Assembly (NCBI RefSeq): GCF_002091635.1
Contig: NZ_BDAC01000005.1
Coordinates: 269,606 to 316,304 of the forward strand
Direction: 5' to 3'
Length of the DNA stretch: 46,699 bases
Origin: Pseudomonas indica NBRC 103045
GTDB lineage: Bacteria; Pseudomonadota; Gammaproteobacteria; Pseudomonadales; Pseudomonadaceae
Each line of letters starts with the position of its first letter. Position 1 is the stretch's first letter. This document shows, one piece after another, positions 18,201 to 27,093 of the stretch. A program made the position numbers and the translations under genes. Under the pieces are notes generated by a model. That model was not told where the DNA came from, did no database searches, and saw only the letters and a list, made by a program, of their open reading frames with translations.

Positions 18201-20179
18201 GCGCCCTGCTCAAGGCACGCCTGGCGCTGGATATCGCGACCCTGCACGAACTGAATGCCCTGGTCGACCGGCTGGAAGACGCTCCGCTGGAAGAATCGAG
18301 CAAGGCACTCTCGGCCCTGCGCGACCAGCACTACCACGAGCACCCGCTCAAGGTGGTCACCGACATGGGCTTTCGCAGCCATGACAGCCTGGAGGCCAAC
18401 TATGACGCGGTGAAGGCATTCCTCAAGGCGTTCCGCAAGACCGACCACGCCGTGCACATCAACCTGCGCGGCGCCTTCGGCGGCGACTCGGCGGACATGG
18501 CCAAGGGCTTGAAGGCCGCGCTCAAGGAAATCGAGGGCTATCACGAACTGCACGTCCAGCGCGGCTACGGGGGCCGGCTGAGCACCCCGACCACGGGACC
18601 TGGCGGCGTCGTCACCTATCCCAGCGGAAGCCTCGGAGCCAACCGCGGCTACAGCCTTACCTTCCAGATGGAAGACCACAAGTTCACCAAGGAAGAGCGC
18701 TTCCTGGTGACCTTCGTCCGCCAGGGCGGCGGCTCGGGCAGTGTCGGTTTCGGCATACGCGACCGAACCCTGGGCCGTAGCCATGGTGTCGGCCCCGAAC
18801 GCGAGGCCAGCCTGAGTTTCCCGCTGGATGCCAGTCTGCGCGCCAGCGTCAGCGGCTCTACCCAGGATGCCCTGACCTTCATGCTGGCGCCCGGCGAGAT
18901 CGACGCCTTCGTCGACAGCCTGGTCGAGGGCACCCTCAACCCGTACGAGCTGATGCGCCGCGGTGTGGAACATGAAGTGCAGCACGGCTATCGCTTCAGC
19001 GTCGACCTGGATGTCAGCGCCTCCGCGAACGTCGGGTACGGGGTCAACATGGCGGAAAGCCAGTCGCCCCTGGATGCTCTCTTCCGCATGCAGGGGGGCG
19101 CCGAGCTGAGCCTGAACCTGATCAACTACAGCCAGCACCGGCAGGCCAGCAGCGGAGCATTCCAACGGGAGGAAGGCAGCCTGAACCGGCCACGCTTCTT
19201 CAACCAGTTCCGCGCGGCCCTGCATCTACCACAGGCCCACCTGATCGGCTCGCATACTGCGCCGGACGGGGAATTCCAGCAGGCACGCGGTGGCCTGGAT
19301 AATTCCGTCAGCGCAACGATGGAGACGCGTACGACCAAGCGCTACAAATTCCTTTTCAAGGCCGTGGAACCGATCACCGAAGCCGACGTGGCCAAGGCCG
19401 CCGCCACCCTGGGCAAGGCCTTTCGCGACAAGGCCTCCGCGGCGGCGCTCAAGGAAATGGCCACGGAGCGCGACCTCGGCCGCCGGCTGGAGCGCATGGG
19501 CGAACGCTTCGCCGGCCGGGAACCGGAGAACGACGACCAGTACGCCGCTCTGCGCTCCTTGCGCGCCCTGGCCGACAAGCATGTCGCCACCCTCGCCGGC
19601 CACAGTCTGCTGGGCGAAGCCTATTTCGACAGCACCTACACCGATCTCGGCCGCCTGGACAAGATGAGCCTGCTGACCCGCCTGAGCGCCGGGCTCAACC
19701 CCAACCATGTGCAGAGCAATGCCGAATACATCGCCGGGCTCATGGCGAACGACCCGAAGCTGGAAAACCTGATCAAGCACCTGCAGGACACGCCCGGCAC
19801 AACCGCCCGCGTCCGCCTCGAGTTGAAGGACGCGGTCAAGGCCGAAATCGAACGCGGCAGCCGGGACGGCACCCTGACCGAAGACCAACTCATCGCCAAG
19901 CTGCAGGACCGCGCCAACCTGCGCCTGAAGGCGATCTTCCTGTTCCAGACCGTGGACAAACGCGAAGGCTTCACCTCCCCCCTGCCCTTAGTCTCCTACA
20001 ACAGCGAAACCTCGCTGAATCTGGTGCGCTGCCTGGGTCGGGTCATCTTCGACTTCGGCCGCGACCAGAACACCCCCAAGGGCTACACCCTGGACGGCGA
20101 CATCGCGCATTACGACGAACCCACCCAGGAAGGTATCGCCGCCATGAAGCGCGAAGGGTTCGATTTGCGGCGGCCGTGA
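15275..20179 (+). CDS. avrE: AvrE/DspE-family giant type III effector, paralogue 1
   Basis: A 1634-aa effector of the AvrE/DspE/WtsE family; known members act in plant cells, altering membranes and apoplast water and causing cell death. A polar N-terminus contains LSLLELGKRIGRLLAPRQR, also found in paralogue 2. Strong colinear similarity to paralogue 2 starts near residue 90 (LEMSLGPHGRLVIGDNTP, YLAHHGEPDGDQLLMDRQG) and runs to the C-terminus. A WxxxE motif (WQAAE) is at residues 673-677. The start at 15275 is preceded by GGAG with 7-base spacing; upstream in-frame sequence has no similarity to the paralogue. No hrp box lies directly upstream; transcription may come from 13274. A rho-independent terminator follows. 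It lacks the N-terminal repeats of paralogue 2. Confidence 0.93.
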   Translation: MQVSGSEHATPAHATALRLEGSDTINQRPLAATQQAGGLSLLELGKRIGRLLAPRQRLEAEPLQAQSTGTSPESSHRPLLRPAPASPEMELARLPGRRFQGLNIERLLSHDPSRHATTSLEMSLGPHGRLVIGDNTPTGLRHLLQATLGQASKTYLAHHGEPDGDQLLMDRQGTLLHLRQTPAAIVVLRSSRPNDAKRDLDALCPGGVAEYHLQREEDGDSIQVRARPKNGGEERSLNDLDIGGRSHLAQLTGIHEDTAAQRLRLHDGKLYRFDIEEQAWALHPANDGTPFKQLSLQADGHLYALHGDHLVNLSASQPSMPLAARGAVAFSVAADGTAALLCGKGAAQSVRLVRPDQADSIQAGLAAVDGQVRLQLGLVDSHHEHALRLDGGNAEATRIGIADGRLFLIDNEGRLYSADTPSANGPLDLQPDAEAIPNGQALGRTTFAEGFMQDDQAHLNVLVKDAQGQLHSQPVNLIDQPAKGGWNLTDALVLDNRRGLPEPQPAQANTLNLGRLGHVALEGGELLRWDATANTWASTGVKGVERLQQGLDGKPYILKSGKLQKLDVTLSVGRFLHDGQHSLAPIGQNIKVAGGRTLPAASGLRDVALVNEKLFVTLGRDGRLELHHPTRPDGEIPRTGLDEEIQSLALDEKQTLYALTQSGRLFSLPRADWQAAEAEQREPAAWQPCELPDEQPLQTIRTGPGNRLLASLRGAEGAEELRHDASLGWHPHQPSDLSPPQALKSLFERVRDDSRTWKLGGATVKASVNRAGRNSAEYKYRSGTGEFIRAHVFKPTLETPRPLKNLGYNLQHRWQGREGLSPIYEAESTLFEQLKSLADKTTPAAGQDLKARIAGLDLDTAGAPLKAALEAFQTELQRSCDKHAVALGQAVGVLNMHGEPREDFKPPRLGALRQKLDPYSAGADLAPLLRDALARVAPTDARAVELLDRFTGQGALLSYRKSEMPLGRRRDPGDDSALLKARLALDIATLHELNALVDRLEDAPLEESSKALSALRDQHYHEHPLKVVTDMGFRSHDSLEANYDAVKAFLKAFRKTDHAVHINLRGAFGGDSADMAKGLKAALKEIEGYHELHVQRGYGGRLSTPTTGPGGVVTYPSGSLGANRGYSLTFQMEDHKFTKEERFLVTFVRQGGGSGSVGFGIRDRTLGRSHGVGPEREASLSFPLDASLRASVSGSTQDALTFMLAPGEIDAFVDSLVEGTLNPYELMRRGVEHEVQHGYRFSVDLDVSASANVGYGVNMAESQSPLDALFRMQGGAELSLNLINYSQHRQASSGAFQREEGSLNRPRFFNQFRAALHLPQAHLIGSHTAPDGEFQQARGGLDNSVSATMETRTTKRYKFLFKAVEPITEADVAKAAATLGKAFRDKASAAALKEMATERDLGRRLERMGERFAGREPENDDQYAALRSLRALADKHVATLAGHSLLGEAYFDSTYTDLGRLDKMSLLTRLSAGLNPNHVQSNAEYIAGLMANDPKLENLIKHLQDTPGTTARVRLELKDAVKAEIERGSRDGTLTEDQLIAKLQDRANLRLKAIFLFQTVDKREGFTSPLPLVSYNSETSLNLVRCLGRVIFDFGRDQNTPKGYTLDGDIAHYDEPTQEGIAAMKREGFDLRRP

Positions 20180-20200
20180 GGGGCACCTTTGCTCTCTGTG

Positions 20201-20234
20201 AAGCCTCGCTGGAACATCCCGGCGAGGCTTTTTT
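20201..20234 (+). terminator. Rho-independent terminator after avrE paralogue 1
   Basis: AAGCCTCGC pairs with GCGAGGCTT across a 12-base loop and is followed by a T-run. It ends the effector operon and isolates it from the CDI locus. Confidence 0.9.
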
Positions 20235-20368
20235 GTATCGGCTCACTAATCGTCCGAGAGATCGCCAGCAAAAACAGAAACACCCATCCTCTAGTAGCTC
20301 TTTGCGCTTGTTTTACCCACCCGCCCTTCCGAGAATCCCGCGCCCGTCGATTCCAGAAGAGCGCCCAC

Positions 20369-23300
20369 ATGGACGTCCGCAGCCCCTTCTTCCAGACCAT
20401 CGCCCTGATTCTCAGCGGCGTACTGTTCCTCAACCCCCTCGTCGTCACCGCGGCGGACCTGGCGGTGGCGACGGGCGGCGGCGCCACGCTGACCCAGGCG
20501 GGCAACGGCGTGCCGGTGGTCAACATCGCCAAGCCCAACGGCAACGGCCTCTCGCACAACAAATTCTCGGAATTGAACGTCGGCCAGCAGGGCCTGATCC
20601 TCAACAACGCCACCAGCGCCACGCAAAGCACCCAGCTCGGCGGCATCATCCTCGGCAACGCGAACCTCCAGGGTCAGGCGGCGGGGCTGATCCTCAACGA
20701 AGTCACCGGCGGCAACCCCAGCCAGCTCAAGGGCTACACCGAAGTGGCGGGCAAGTCCGCCCATGTCATCGTTGCCAACCCTCACGGCATTCGCTGCGAT
20801 GGCTGCGGTTTTCTCAATACGCCGCGGGTTACCTTCAGCACCGGCAAACCGGTGGTCGAGAACGGTCGACTGGACCGCTTCAGCGTCGACGGCGGTGAGA
20901 TCGTCATCGAAGGCGCCGGCCTCAACGCCAGCAACATCGACCAGTTCGACCTGATCACCCGAAGCGCCAGGCTCAACGCCGAGCTGCACGCCCAGCAGCT
21001 CAACGTCATCACCGGGCGCAACGAGGTCAAGGCCAGCGACCTCCGCGTCACTGCCAAGGCCGACGACGGCAGCGACAAACCGGCCCTGGCCATCGACAGC
21101 TCGGCCTTGGGCGGCATGTATGCCGGGGCGATCCGCCTGGTCGGTACCGAGGCCGGGGTGGGGGTAAAACTGGCTGGCGATATGGCCGCCAGCGGTGGGG
21201 ATATCCATATCGACCTCGCGAGCGGCCAGTTGACCCTGGCGCGGGCGGCGGCCAGCCGGGACCTGCATCTCGAAGCCGAGAAGATCGAGCTGACCGACAC
21301 CGCCTACGCCGGTCGCACCGCTTCGGTCGAGGCCGAGGGTGAGGTCGTCAACCGCAAGAGCCTGGCGGCGGGCGAGACGGTGAGCCTGGACGGCGCCCAG
21401 GTGACCAACCAAGGCGTGATCGAAGCGGGCGTCAACCCGGACAACACGCGCAACGCCCAAGGCGATGTCAGCCTCAGCGGCCAGAGCGTGCGCAACAGCG
21501 GCACGGTGATCGCCAGCCGGCAACTGACGGTGACGGGTACGCAGACCCTGGACAACCAGGGCGGGACCTTGAGCGGCCAGGGTGGTGCCACGCTGAACGG
21601 TGGCGCATTGGATAACCGGCAGGGTCAGGTGTTCAGCGGCGGGGCACTGAACGTGGATGCCGGCAGCCTGGACAACCGCAACGGCAAGGTGGCGGCGCAG
21701 GCGGTCGACTTCACCCTCGCCAATGCCTTGAGCAACGACGCCGGGCTGATCGAATCCGACACCACCCTGGCCCTGCACGCCGGTCATCTCACCAATGCCC
21801 AGGGCACCCTGCGGGCGCTGGGCGAGCGCGGCACCAACGTCTTCGTCACCGACCAGGGTTTCGACAACGCCGACGGCACGCTGGAAACCGGCGCGGCGGC
21901 GGATTTCCGCATCGGCACAGAGCTCGCCAACCGGGGCGTGATCAGCGTCGCCGGGGCCTTGCAAGCCCAAGCGCCCACCGTGCACAACGAGAATGGCCTG
22001 CTCGTCAGCGGTGGCGACATGCACCTGCTGACCGACCGTTTCACCAACCTGAACGCCGATGTGTACAGCCTGGGCAGCCTGAGCATCGCCAGGGATGCGG
22101 CCGGCAGCTTCGCCAGCCTGATCGAGAACCGCTCCGGCAGCATCGAATCCGTCGGTGACATGCGCCTGCGGGCTACCTCGCTGATCAACCGCAAGGAACA
22201 GTTCGCCACCCGGCAGAACCAGACCGCCGGCCATATCAGCGTGGTCTGCCACGACTGCAGCGGCGATCACCACAACGTCGACTACGTGGCGACCGAAGCC
22301 TTCGACATTGTCGTTGACCCGGACCAGGACTCGCCCGCGGCACGCCTCCACAGCGGAGGCAATCTGGCGATCCAGGCCGGCGAGGTCGTCAACCGCTACA
22401 GCAGCCTCAGCGCCAGCGGCGACATCGCCATCACCGCCAGCACCCTGGAAAACACCGGCGCCGCCACCGGCAGCAGTCAGCGCATCCGCCGCTTCAACAC
22501 CGGCCGCGTCACCGACGGGACCGACGAGCGTTTCCGCGAGGGCGTCATCGATCCCTACAACGCCCTCCCCTTGCCCAAGGCGGTGCCGACGGCGCTCGAC
22601 CGTTGGGATCTGGTCAGCGACCTCGAGACCCGGACCGCCACCGACAGCGCCGCTCCGGCGATCATCCAGGCCGGCGGCGATGTCGGCATCCAGGCCAGCC
22701 AGTCGATCAGCAACGCCTCGGTACTGAGCCAGCAAGCCCCCTCGGCGAACCCCGACGCGCCGTTGCTGGCGGTCCTCAACGCCCAGTTGCCACCCGACAC
22801 CCGCCAGCAGGCCGCCGAAGCGGACCTCGGCCTGCCGCAGGGCCCGAACGGCCTGTTCCGGGTCAACCGGACGCCCGGCCATCCCTACCTGATCGAAACC
22901 CATCCGGCGCTGACCCGGCTGCGCGCCTTCGTCAACAGCGATTACTTGCTCGACCGGCTCGGCTACGACAGCGACGCCGCCTGGAAACGCCTGGGCGACG
23001 GCCTCTACGAACAACGGCTGATTCAGCAGGCGGTGGTCGCCCGCACCGGCAAGCGTTTCCTCGATGGGCTGACCTCCGACGAGGCGATGTTCCGCTACCT
23101 GATGGACAACGCCATCGCCAGCAAGGAGGCGCTCAACCTCAGCGTGGGGATCACCCTTACCGCCGAGCAGGTGGCGGCCCTGACCCATGACATCGTCTGG
23201 CTGGAAGAGCGTGAAGTGCTCGGCCAGAAGGTGCTGGTCCCGGTGCTCTACCTGGCCCAGGCCAAGGGACGCCTGGCGCCCACCGGTGCCTTGATCCAAG

Positions 23301-26300
23301 GCCGGGACGTGGCCCTGATCAGCGGCAGCGAGTTGCAGAACAGCGGCACCCTGCGCGCCCGCCGCAATCTGGACATCACCGGGCAGAACCTCGGCAACAG
23401 CGGCCTGATGCAGGCCGACGAACGCCTGCAACTGCTGGCTACCGACAGCATCCGCAACGCCCAGGGCGGCATCATCGCCGGGCGCGACGTATCGGCCATC
23501 GCCCTGACCGGCGACATCGTCAACGAACGCACCATCGCCCGCGAGCAACGCAGCGGCAAACACTTCAGCCAGACCACCAGCGTAGTGGACAGTGCCGCGC
23601 GCATCGAAGCGGACAACGGCCTGCACCTCTCGGCCGGCCGCGACCTGCTCAACCTCGGCGGCGCCCTCAGCGCAGGCGACAACGCCGGGCTCAGCGCCGG
23701 TCGCGACCTCGTCATCGCCGCCGCCCAGGCCGAAGACGGCCTGATGCGCAAGGACAAGCGCCACTACTGGAACCGCTCGACCGTCACCCAGTACGGCAGC
23801 GACGTGCAGGTGGGTGGGGATCTGACAGCCGAGGCCGGTCGCGATCTGGCGGTGATCGCCAGCAAGGTGAAAGCCGGTGGTGACGTGCAACTCGAGGCGG
23901 GTGGTGACATGGCCATCGCCGCTGCGGCGAACGAAAGCAGCCGCGAATACCGCTACAAGGGCAATGGCAAGAAGATCAACAAGGAGAACGTCACCGTTCG
24001 CCAGCAGGCGGCGGCAATCGAAGCCGACGGCGACCTGCTGCTGAGCGCCGAAGGCGACATGACCCTGGTGGCCAGCAAGCTCAAGGCGGGCGGCGAGGCC
24101 TACCTCTACGCTGGCAACGACCTCGGCCTGCTGGCGGCGGAAAACCTCGACCACCGCCTCGACGAAAAGAAGAAAAAAGGCGCCTGGGGCAGCAAGGCGT
24201 CGCGCAAGGACCAAGTCACCCGCACCACCCAGGTCGGCAGCGAGATCGTCAGCGGCGACGACCTCACCCTCGCCAGCGAAGGCGACCAGACCTACCAAGC
24301 CACCCACCTGCAAAGCGGTGCCGACCTGACCCTGGACAGCGGCAGCGCCATCGCCTTCGAAGGCGTGAAGGACAGCGAGCAACAAGTCCACGAGAAGAGC
24401 AAGAGCAGCTGGGCCTGGAACGCGACGAAGGGCAAGGGCAACACCGACGAGACCCTGCGCCAATCCGAGCTGATCGCCCAGGGCGCGCTGATCATCAAGG
24501 CTGCCGAAGGCATTCGCATCGACATCAAGCACGTCAACCAGCAGACCGTCAGCCAGACCATCGATGCCATGGTGAAAGCCGACCCGCAACTGGCCTGGCT
24601 GAAACAGGCCGAAGCCCGCGGCGATGTGGACTGGCGGCGGGTGAAGGAGATTCACGAGTCGTTCAAGTACAGCCACTCGGGCCTGGGTGCCGGGGCGCAG
24701 CTGATCATCGCCATCGTGATGGCCGCCATCATCGGGCCGATGGCCGCCGGCCTGGGAGCCGTGGGGCAAGCCGTCACCGTGAGCGTGGCCACCCAAGCCA
24801 CGGTGAGCACCATCAACAACCGGGGCAATCTCGGCGCAGTGGCCAAGGACGCCACCTCCTCGAATGCGATGAAGGGGTACGTGGTCAGTGCCGCAACGGC
24901 GGGGCTCGTGCAATACAACCCGGCCGAACTCGGCATGAACTGGAGCAGCGTCGGCCAGGTGGCGACGAAGACGGTCGTCGATGCGGGCATCAAGACGGCG
25001 GTCTACGGCGGCAGCTTCAAGGACAACCTCGGCGACGCCGCGGTCGGCAACGCGGTGGCGATTGCCGGCGCCATCGGCGCGGATGCCATCGGCGACTATG
25101 TCCCGAAGGGCAGCCCACAGAAACTCATCCTGCATGCGGCCCTCGGTGGCCTACTGGCGGAAGCCTCGGGCGGCGACTTCCGCACCGGCGCCCTGGCTGC
25201 CGGCGCCAACGAAGCCCTGGTGGACTACCTGGGCGAGAAGCTCTTGCCCCAAGGCAAGGACCCGAACAGCGTGGAATACCGCCAAGGCGTGGCCAACCTG
25301 ATGGCCAGCTCGCAACTGATCGGCGTACTGGCGGCTGTTCTGACCGGAGGCGATGCCGAATCGGCGGCGGCGGTGACAGCGAATGCCACCCAGTACAACT
25401 ACCTGCGGCATCAGGACGTGGACGGCTTGGTGAAAGACCTGGAGGGCTGCGACCAGCGCGGCGACTGCCAGCAAATCCGCGACCGCTACCTGGCGATCAG
25501 CGATGCCAACCGCCAGCGCCTGGCCCAATGTGAACAGAACGGCAACTGCGCCCAGATCGAACAGGAAATCCTCGCTGGCCAGCGGGCCATCGATCAGGTG
25601 AACGGCTACGCCGGTGCCGTGCTCCAGCAGGACTTCTCCACCCGCCAGTGGCAGGACGGCAATGCCGTCAGGGTCACCCTGGGCGAACAGGGCCAGCGCT
25701 CGGCACAGGCCGCCAGCGACAGGAGCCAACGCCAGTACCACGAAGAAATGGCGCGCCTGGGGCAAAACCCGCAGGAACAGGCATATATCACCGAGCAAAT
25801 GGCGAAGGCCGGCTACCAGGCTGCGCTGGAAGAGGAACTGCTCAACAAAACCGAACTGGCCCGCCTCGCCGAACTGAGCGATGCCGAACTGGACCGTTTG
25901 GCACCCGGCTGGCGGGAATATCGCCAGCAAGCCATCGACACGACCGGGCAAATAAAGTCGGGGCTGTCGACGGTCGGAGAGGTCCTGGAGCCCGGCATCC
26001 TCGACGCCCTCGGGCCAGCGGCCAAGGCCGCCAAACTGGCCGGTATTTTCGCCGCCATGCGCAAGGCGGGTGCCGCGATTCCCACGGAACTGACCAAAGT
26101 CGCCGACAAACTGGACGGCCTGCTGGCCGGCAAGGCGCCGTCAGCGGAGGAACTGGCTCCGTTCAAGCTGAATGCGCAGGCTAAACTGACGGAGCAGATC
26201 CGGCTGGCTAACCAGACGCTGGTGAGTAAGCCGGGGGTGGTTGGTGCAAAAGCGACTGGCGCTGTTCCAAATCTTACTGAGCGGGGCACGTTAGTTAACC

Positions 26301-26668
26301 TGCGGCCTAATGATGTTGCTATTGCACAGCGACCAATAAGAACGCTTGTACAGGATGAGTCCGGTCGCTACTGGTTGCAAACCTCAACCGGGAAGAGAAT
26401 TACACCATCAGGGTCGTATGATTTCGTAACTATGCCGGACGGAAGTGTTCGGGTTGCCAGGCCAAATGTGAATCAGGACTTTTCAACCCACCTTGGGTTG
26501 AGTGGTGGTGGAGAGGTCAAATATGCGGGCTCTATACGCTTCGGGAATAATGATGGCCCAAGCCGAGGGACAATAACTCAGTGGACTAATAATTCTGGGC
26601 ATTATCAACCACCTGCAACTTTAAGTGGTAATGCCGGTTTGCCGCAGGGCTCGTTTAATCCGAGGTAG
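20369..26668 (+). CDS. cdiA: CdiA-like contact-dependent inhibition protein (filamentous haemagglutinin type)
   Basis: A 2099-aa two-partner secretion exoprotein. The start at 20369 gives a signal peptide (residues 1-29, ending VVTA-AD), followed by a TPS domain (about 30-280; NGNGLSHNKFSELNVGQQG, ANPHGIRCDGCGFLNTPRV), then haemagglutinin-type beta-helix repeats to about 1420. A DUF637-like segment follows (about 1435-1520; SGLGAGAQLIIAIVMAAIIG). A pretoxin region (about 1670-1760, ANATQYNYLRHQ and paired Cys motifs CDQRGDC and CEQNGNC) precedes a junction VGAKATG at residue 1958. The last 140 residues are the toxin, in visibly AT-richer DNA, ending in a SGHYQPP motif; I cannot assign its activity. 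No VENN motif and no cdiB are seen in the window. The immunity gene follows by 8 bp. Confidence 0.92.
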   Translation: MDVRSPFFQTIALILSGVLFLNPLVVTAADLAVATGGGATLTQAGNGVPVVNIAKPNGNGLSHNKFSELNVGQQGLILNNATSATQSTQLGGIILGNANLQGQAAGLILNEVTGGNPSQLKGYTEVAGKSAHVIVANPHGIRCDGCGFLNTPRVTFSTGKPVVENGRLDRFSVDGGEIVIEGAGLNASNIDQFDLITRSARLNAELHAQQLNVITGRNEVKASDLRVTAKADDGSDKPALAIDSSALGGMYAGAIRLVGTEAGVGVKLAGDMAASGGDIHIDLASGQLTLARAAASRDLHLEAEKIELTDTAYAGRTASVEAEGEVVNRKSLAAGETVSLDGAQVTNQGVIEAGVNPDNTRNAQGDVSLSGQSVRNSGTVIASRQLTVTGTQTLDNQGGTLSGQGGATLNGGALDNRQGQVFSGGALNVDAGSLDNRNGKVAAQAVDFTLANALSNDAGLIESDTTLALHAGHLTNAQGTLRALGERGTNVFVTDQGFDNADGTLETGAAADFRIGTELANRGVISVAGALQAQAPTVHNENGLLVSGGDMHLLTDRFTNLNADVYSLGSLSIARDAAGSFASLIENRSGSIESVGDMRLRATSLINRKEQFATRQNQTAGHISVVCHDCSGDHHNVDYVATEAFDIVVDPDQDSPAARLHSGGNLAIQAGEVVNRYSSLSASGDIAITASTLENTGAATGSSQRIRRFNTGRVTDGTDERFREGVIDPYNALPLPKAVPTALDRWDLVSDLETRTATDSAAPAIIQAGGDVGIQASQSISNASVLSQQAPSANPDAPLLAVLNAQLPPDTRQQAAEADLGLPQGPNGLFRVNRTPGHPYLIETHPALTRLRAFVNSDYLLDRLGYDSDAAWKRLGDGLYEQRLIQQAVVARTGKRFLDGLTSDEAMFRYLMDNAIASKEALNLSVGITLTAEQVAALTHDIVWLEEREVLGQKVLVPVLYLAQAKGRLAPTGALIQGRDVALISGSELQNSGTLRARRNLDITGQNLGNSGLMQADERLQLLATDSIRNAQGGIIAGRDVSAIALTGDIVNERTIAREQRSGKHFSQTTSVVDSAARIEADNGLHLSAGRDLLNLGGALSAGDNAGLSAGRDLVIAAAQAEDGLMRKDKRHYWNRSTVTQYGSDVQVGGDLTAEAGRDLAVIASKVKAGGDVQLEAGGDMAIAAAANESSREYRYKGNGKKINKENVTVRQQAAAIEADGDLLLSAEGDMTLVASKLKAGGEAYLYAGNDLGLLAAENLDHRLDEKKKKGAWGSKASRKDQVTRTTQVGSEIVSGDDLTLASEGDQTYQATHLQSGADLTLDSGSAIAFEGVKDSEQQVHEKSKSSWAWNATKGKGNTDETLRQSELIAQGALIIKAAEGIRIDIKHVNQQTVSQTIDAMVKADPQLAWLKQAEARGDVDWRRVKEIHESFKYSHSGLGAGAQLIIAIVMAAIIGPMAAGLGAVGQAVTVSVATQATVSTINNRGNLGAVAKDATSSNAMKGYVVSAATAGLVQYNPAELGMNWSSVGQVATKTVVDAGIKTAVYGGSFKDNLGDAAVGNAVAIAGAIGADAIGDYVPKGSPQKLILHAALGGLLAEASGGDFRTGALAAGANEALVDYLGEKLLPQGKDPNSVEYRQGVANLMASSQLIGVLAAVLTGGDAESAAAVTANATQYNYLRHQDVDGLVKDLEGCDQRGDCQQIRDRYLAISDANRQRLAQCEQNGNCAQIEQEILAGQRAIDQVNGYAGAVLQQDFSTRQWQDGNAVRVTLGEQGQRSAQAASDRSQRQYHEEMARLGQNPQEQAYITEQMAKAGYQAALEEELLNKTELARLAELSDAELDRLAPGWREYRQQAIDTTGQIKSGLSTVGEVLEPGILDALGPAAKAAKLAGIFAAMRKAGAAIPTELTKVADKLDGLLAGKAPSAEELAPFKLNAQAKLTEQIRLANQTLVSKPGVVGAKATGAVPNLTERGTLVNLRPNDVAIAQRPIRTLVQDESGRYWLQTSTGKRITPSGSYDFVTMPDGSVRVARPNVNQDFSTHLGLSGGGEVKYAGSIRFGNNDGPSRGTITQWTNNSGHYQPPATLSGNAGLPQGSFNPR

Positions 26669-26676
26669 GCCAGATT

Positions 26677-27093
26677 ATGAATGAAAGACAGAAACTGCTA
26701 TGTGCGCAGCTTGCAAAAATGGGTTCTGAGCAGGCTGCTGAATGGTTGATGACCCAATACCCAGTAGACTCAACAGATTATGGTGAGGCTCTGCTATTGA
26801 TCCCCCATCGTTCCTGGAAACGATCCGATCAGAAGCGACTGGCTCAGTACTACTTCAGAAAATTGCCCTTCTCTGGCGCGAGAGGATATGAGGCATTTGC
26901 CTCATTTATGTCAGTAAGGACTTTTCTGGACTGTGTCAAGGAGCGCTTGCCAATGAGTGCTTCTGATGCAAGCTTGCTGCTGTATTACTTGATTCCTGTT
27001 CTTAATAGGGCTGCTAAAAACGACTCTGATCACCAACTTATTATGAGTCTTATCAATGAAATGCAGCCCTATGACCGCGCTGAATCGACATAA
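26677..27093 (+). CDS. Probable CdiI immunity protein for the CdiA toxin
   Basis: A 138-aa, soluble, mostly helical protein starting 8 bp after the cdiA stop (MNERQKLLCAQLAKMGSEQA). The position directly after the toxin end, the small size and the low GC shared with the toxin module all indicate the cognate immunity protein. I recognise no domain. Its last 23 bases overlap the start of the next gene. Confidence 0.75.
   Translation: MNERQKLLCAQLAKMGSEQAAEWLMTQYPVDSTDYGEALLLIPHRSWKRSDQKRLAQYYFRKLPFSGARGYEAFASFMSVRTFLDCVKERLPMSASDASLLLYYLIPVLNRAAKNDSDHQLIMSLINEMQPYDRAEST

Noticed and set aside
20189-20368. N-terminal extension of CdiA from 20189
   Set aside because: It runs through the terminator of avrE paralogue 1; the start at 20369 gives a proper signal peptide.
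20291-25135. Very long open frame on the minus strand opposite cdiA (1614 codons)
   Set aside because: It is a shadow of the GC-rich cdiA frame, with no ribosome site or protein family; cdiA has clear domains.
25370-25480. VENN motif as the pretoxin boundary in CdiA
   Set aside because: No VENN is present; the repeated GAK junction further downstream marks the module start.
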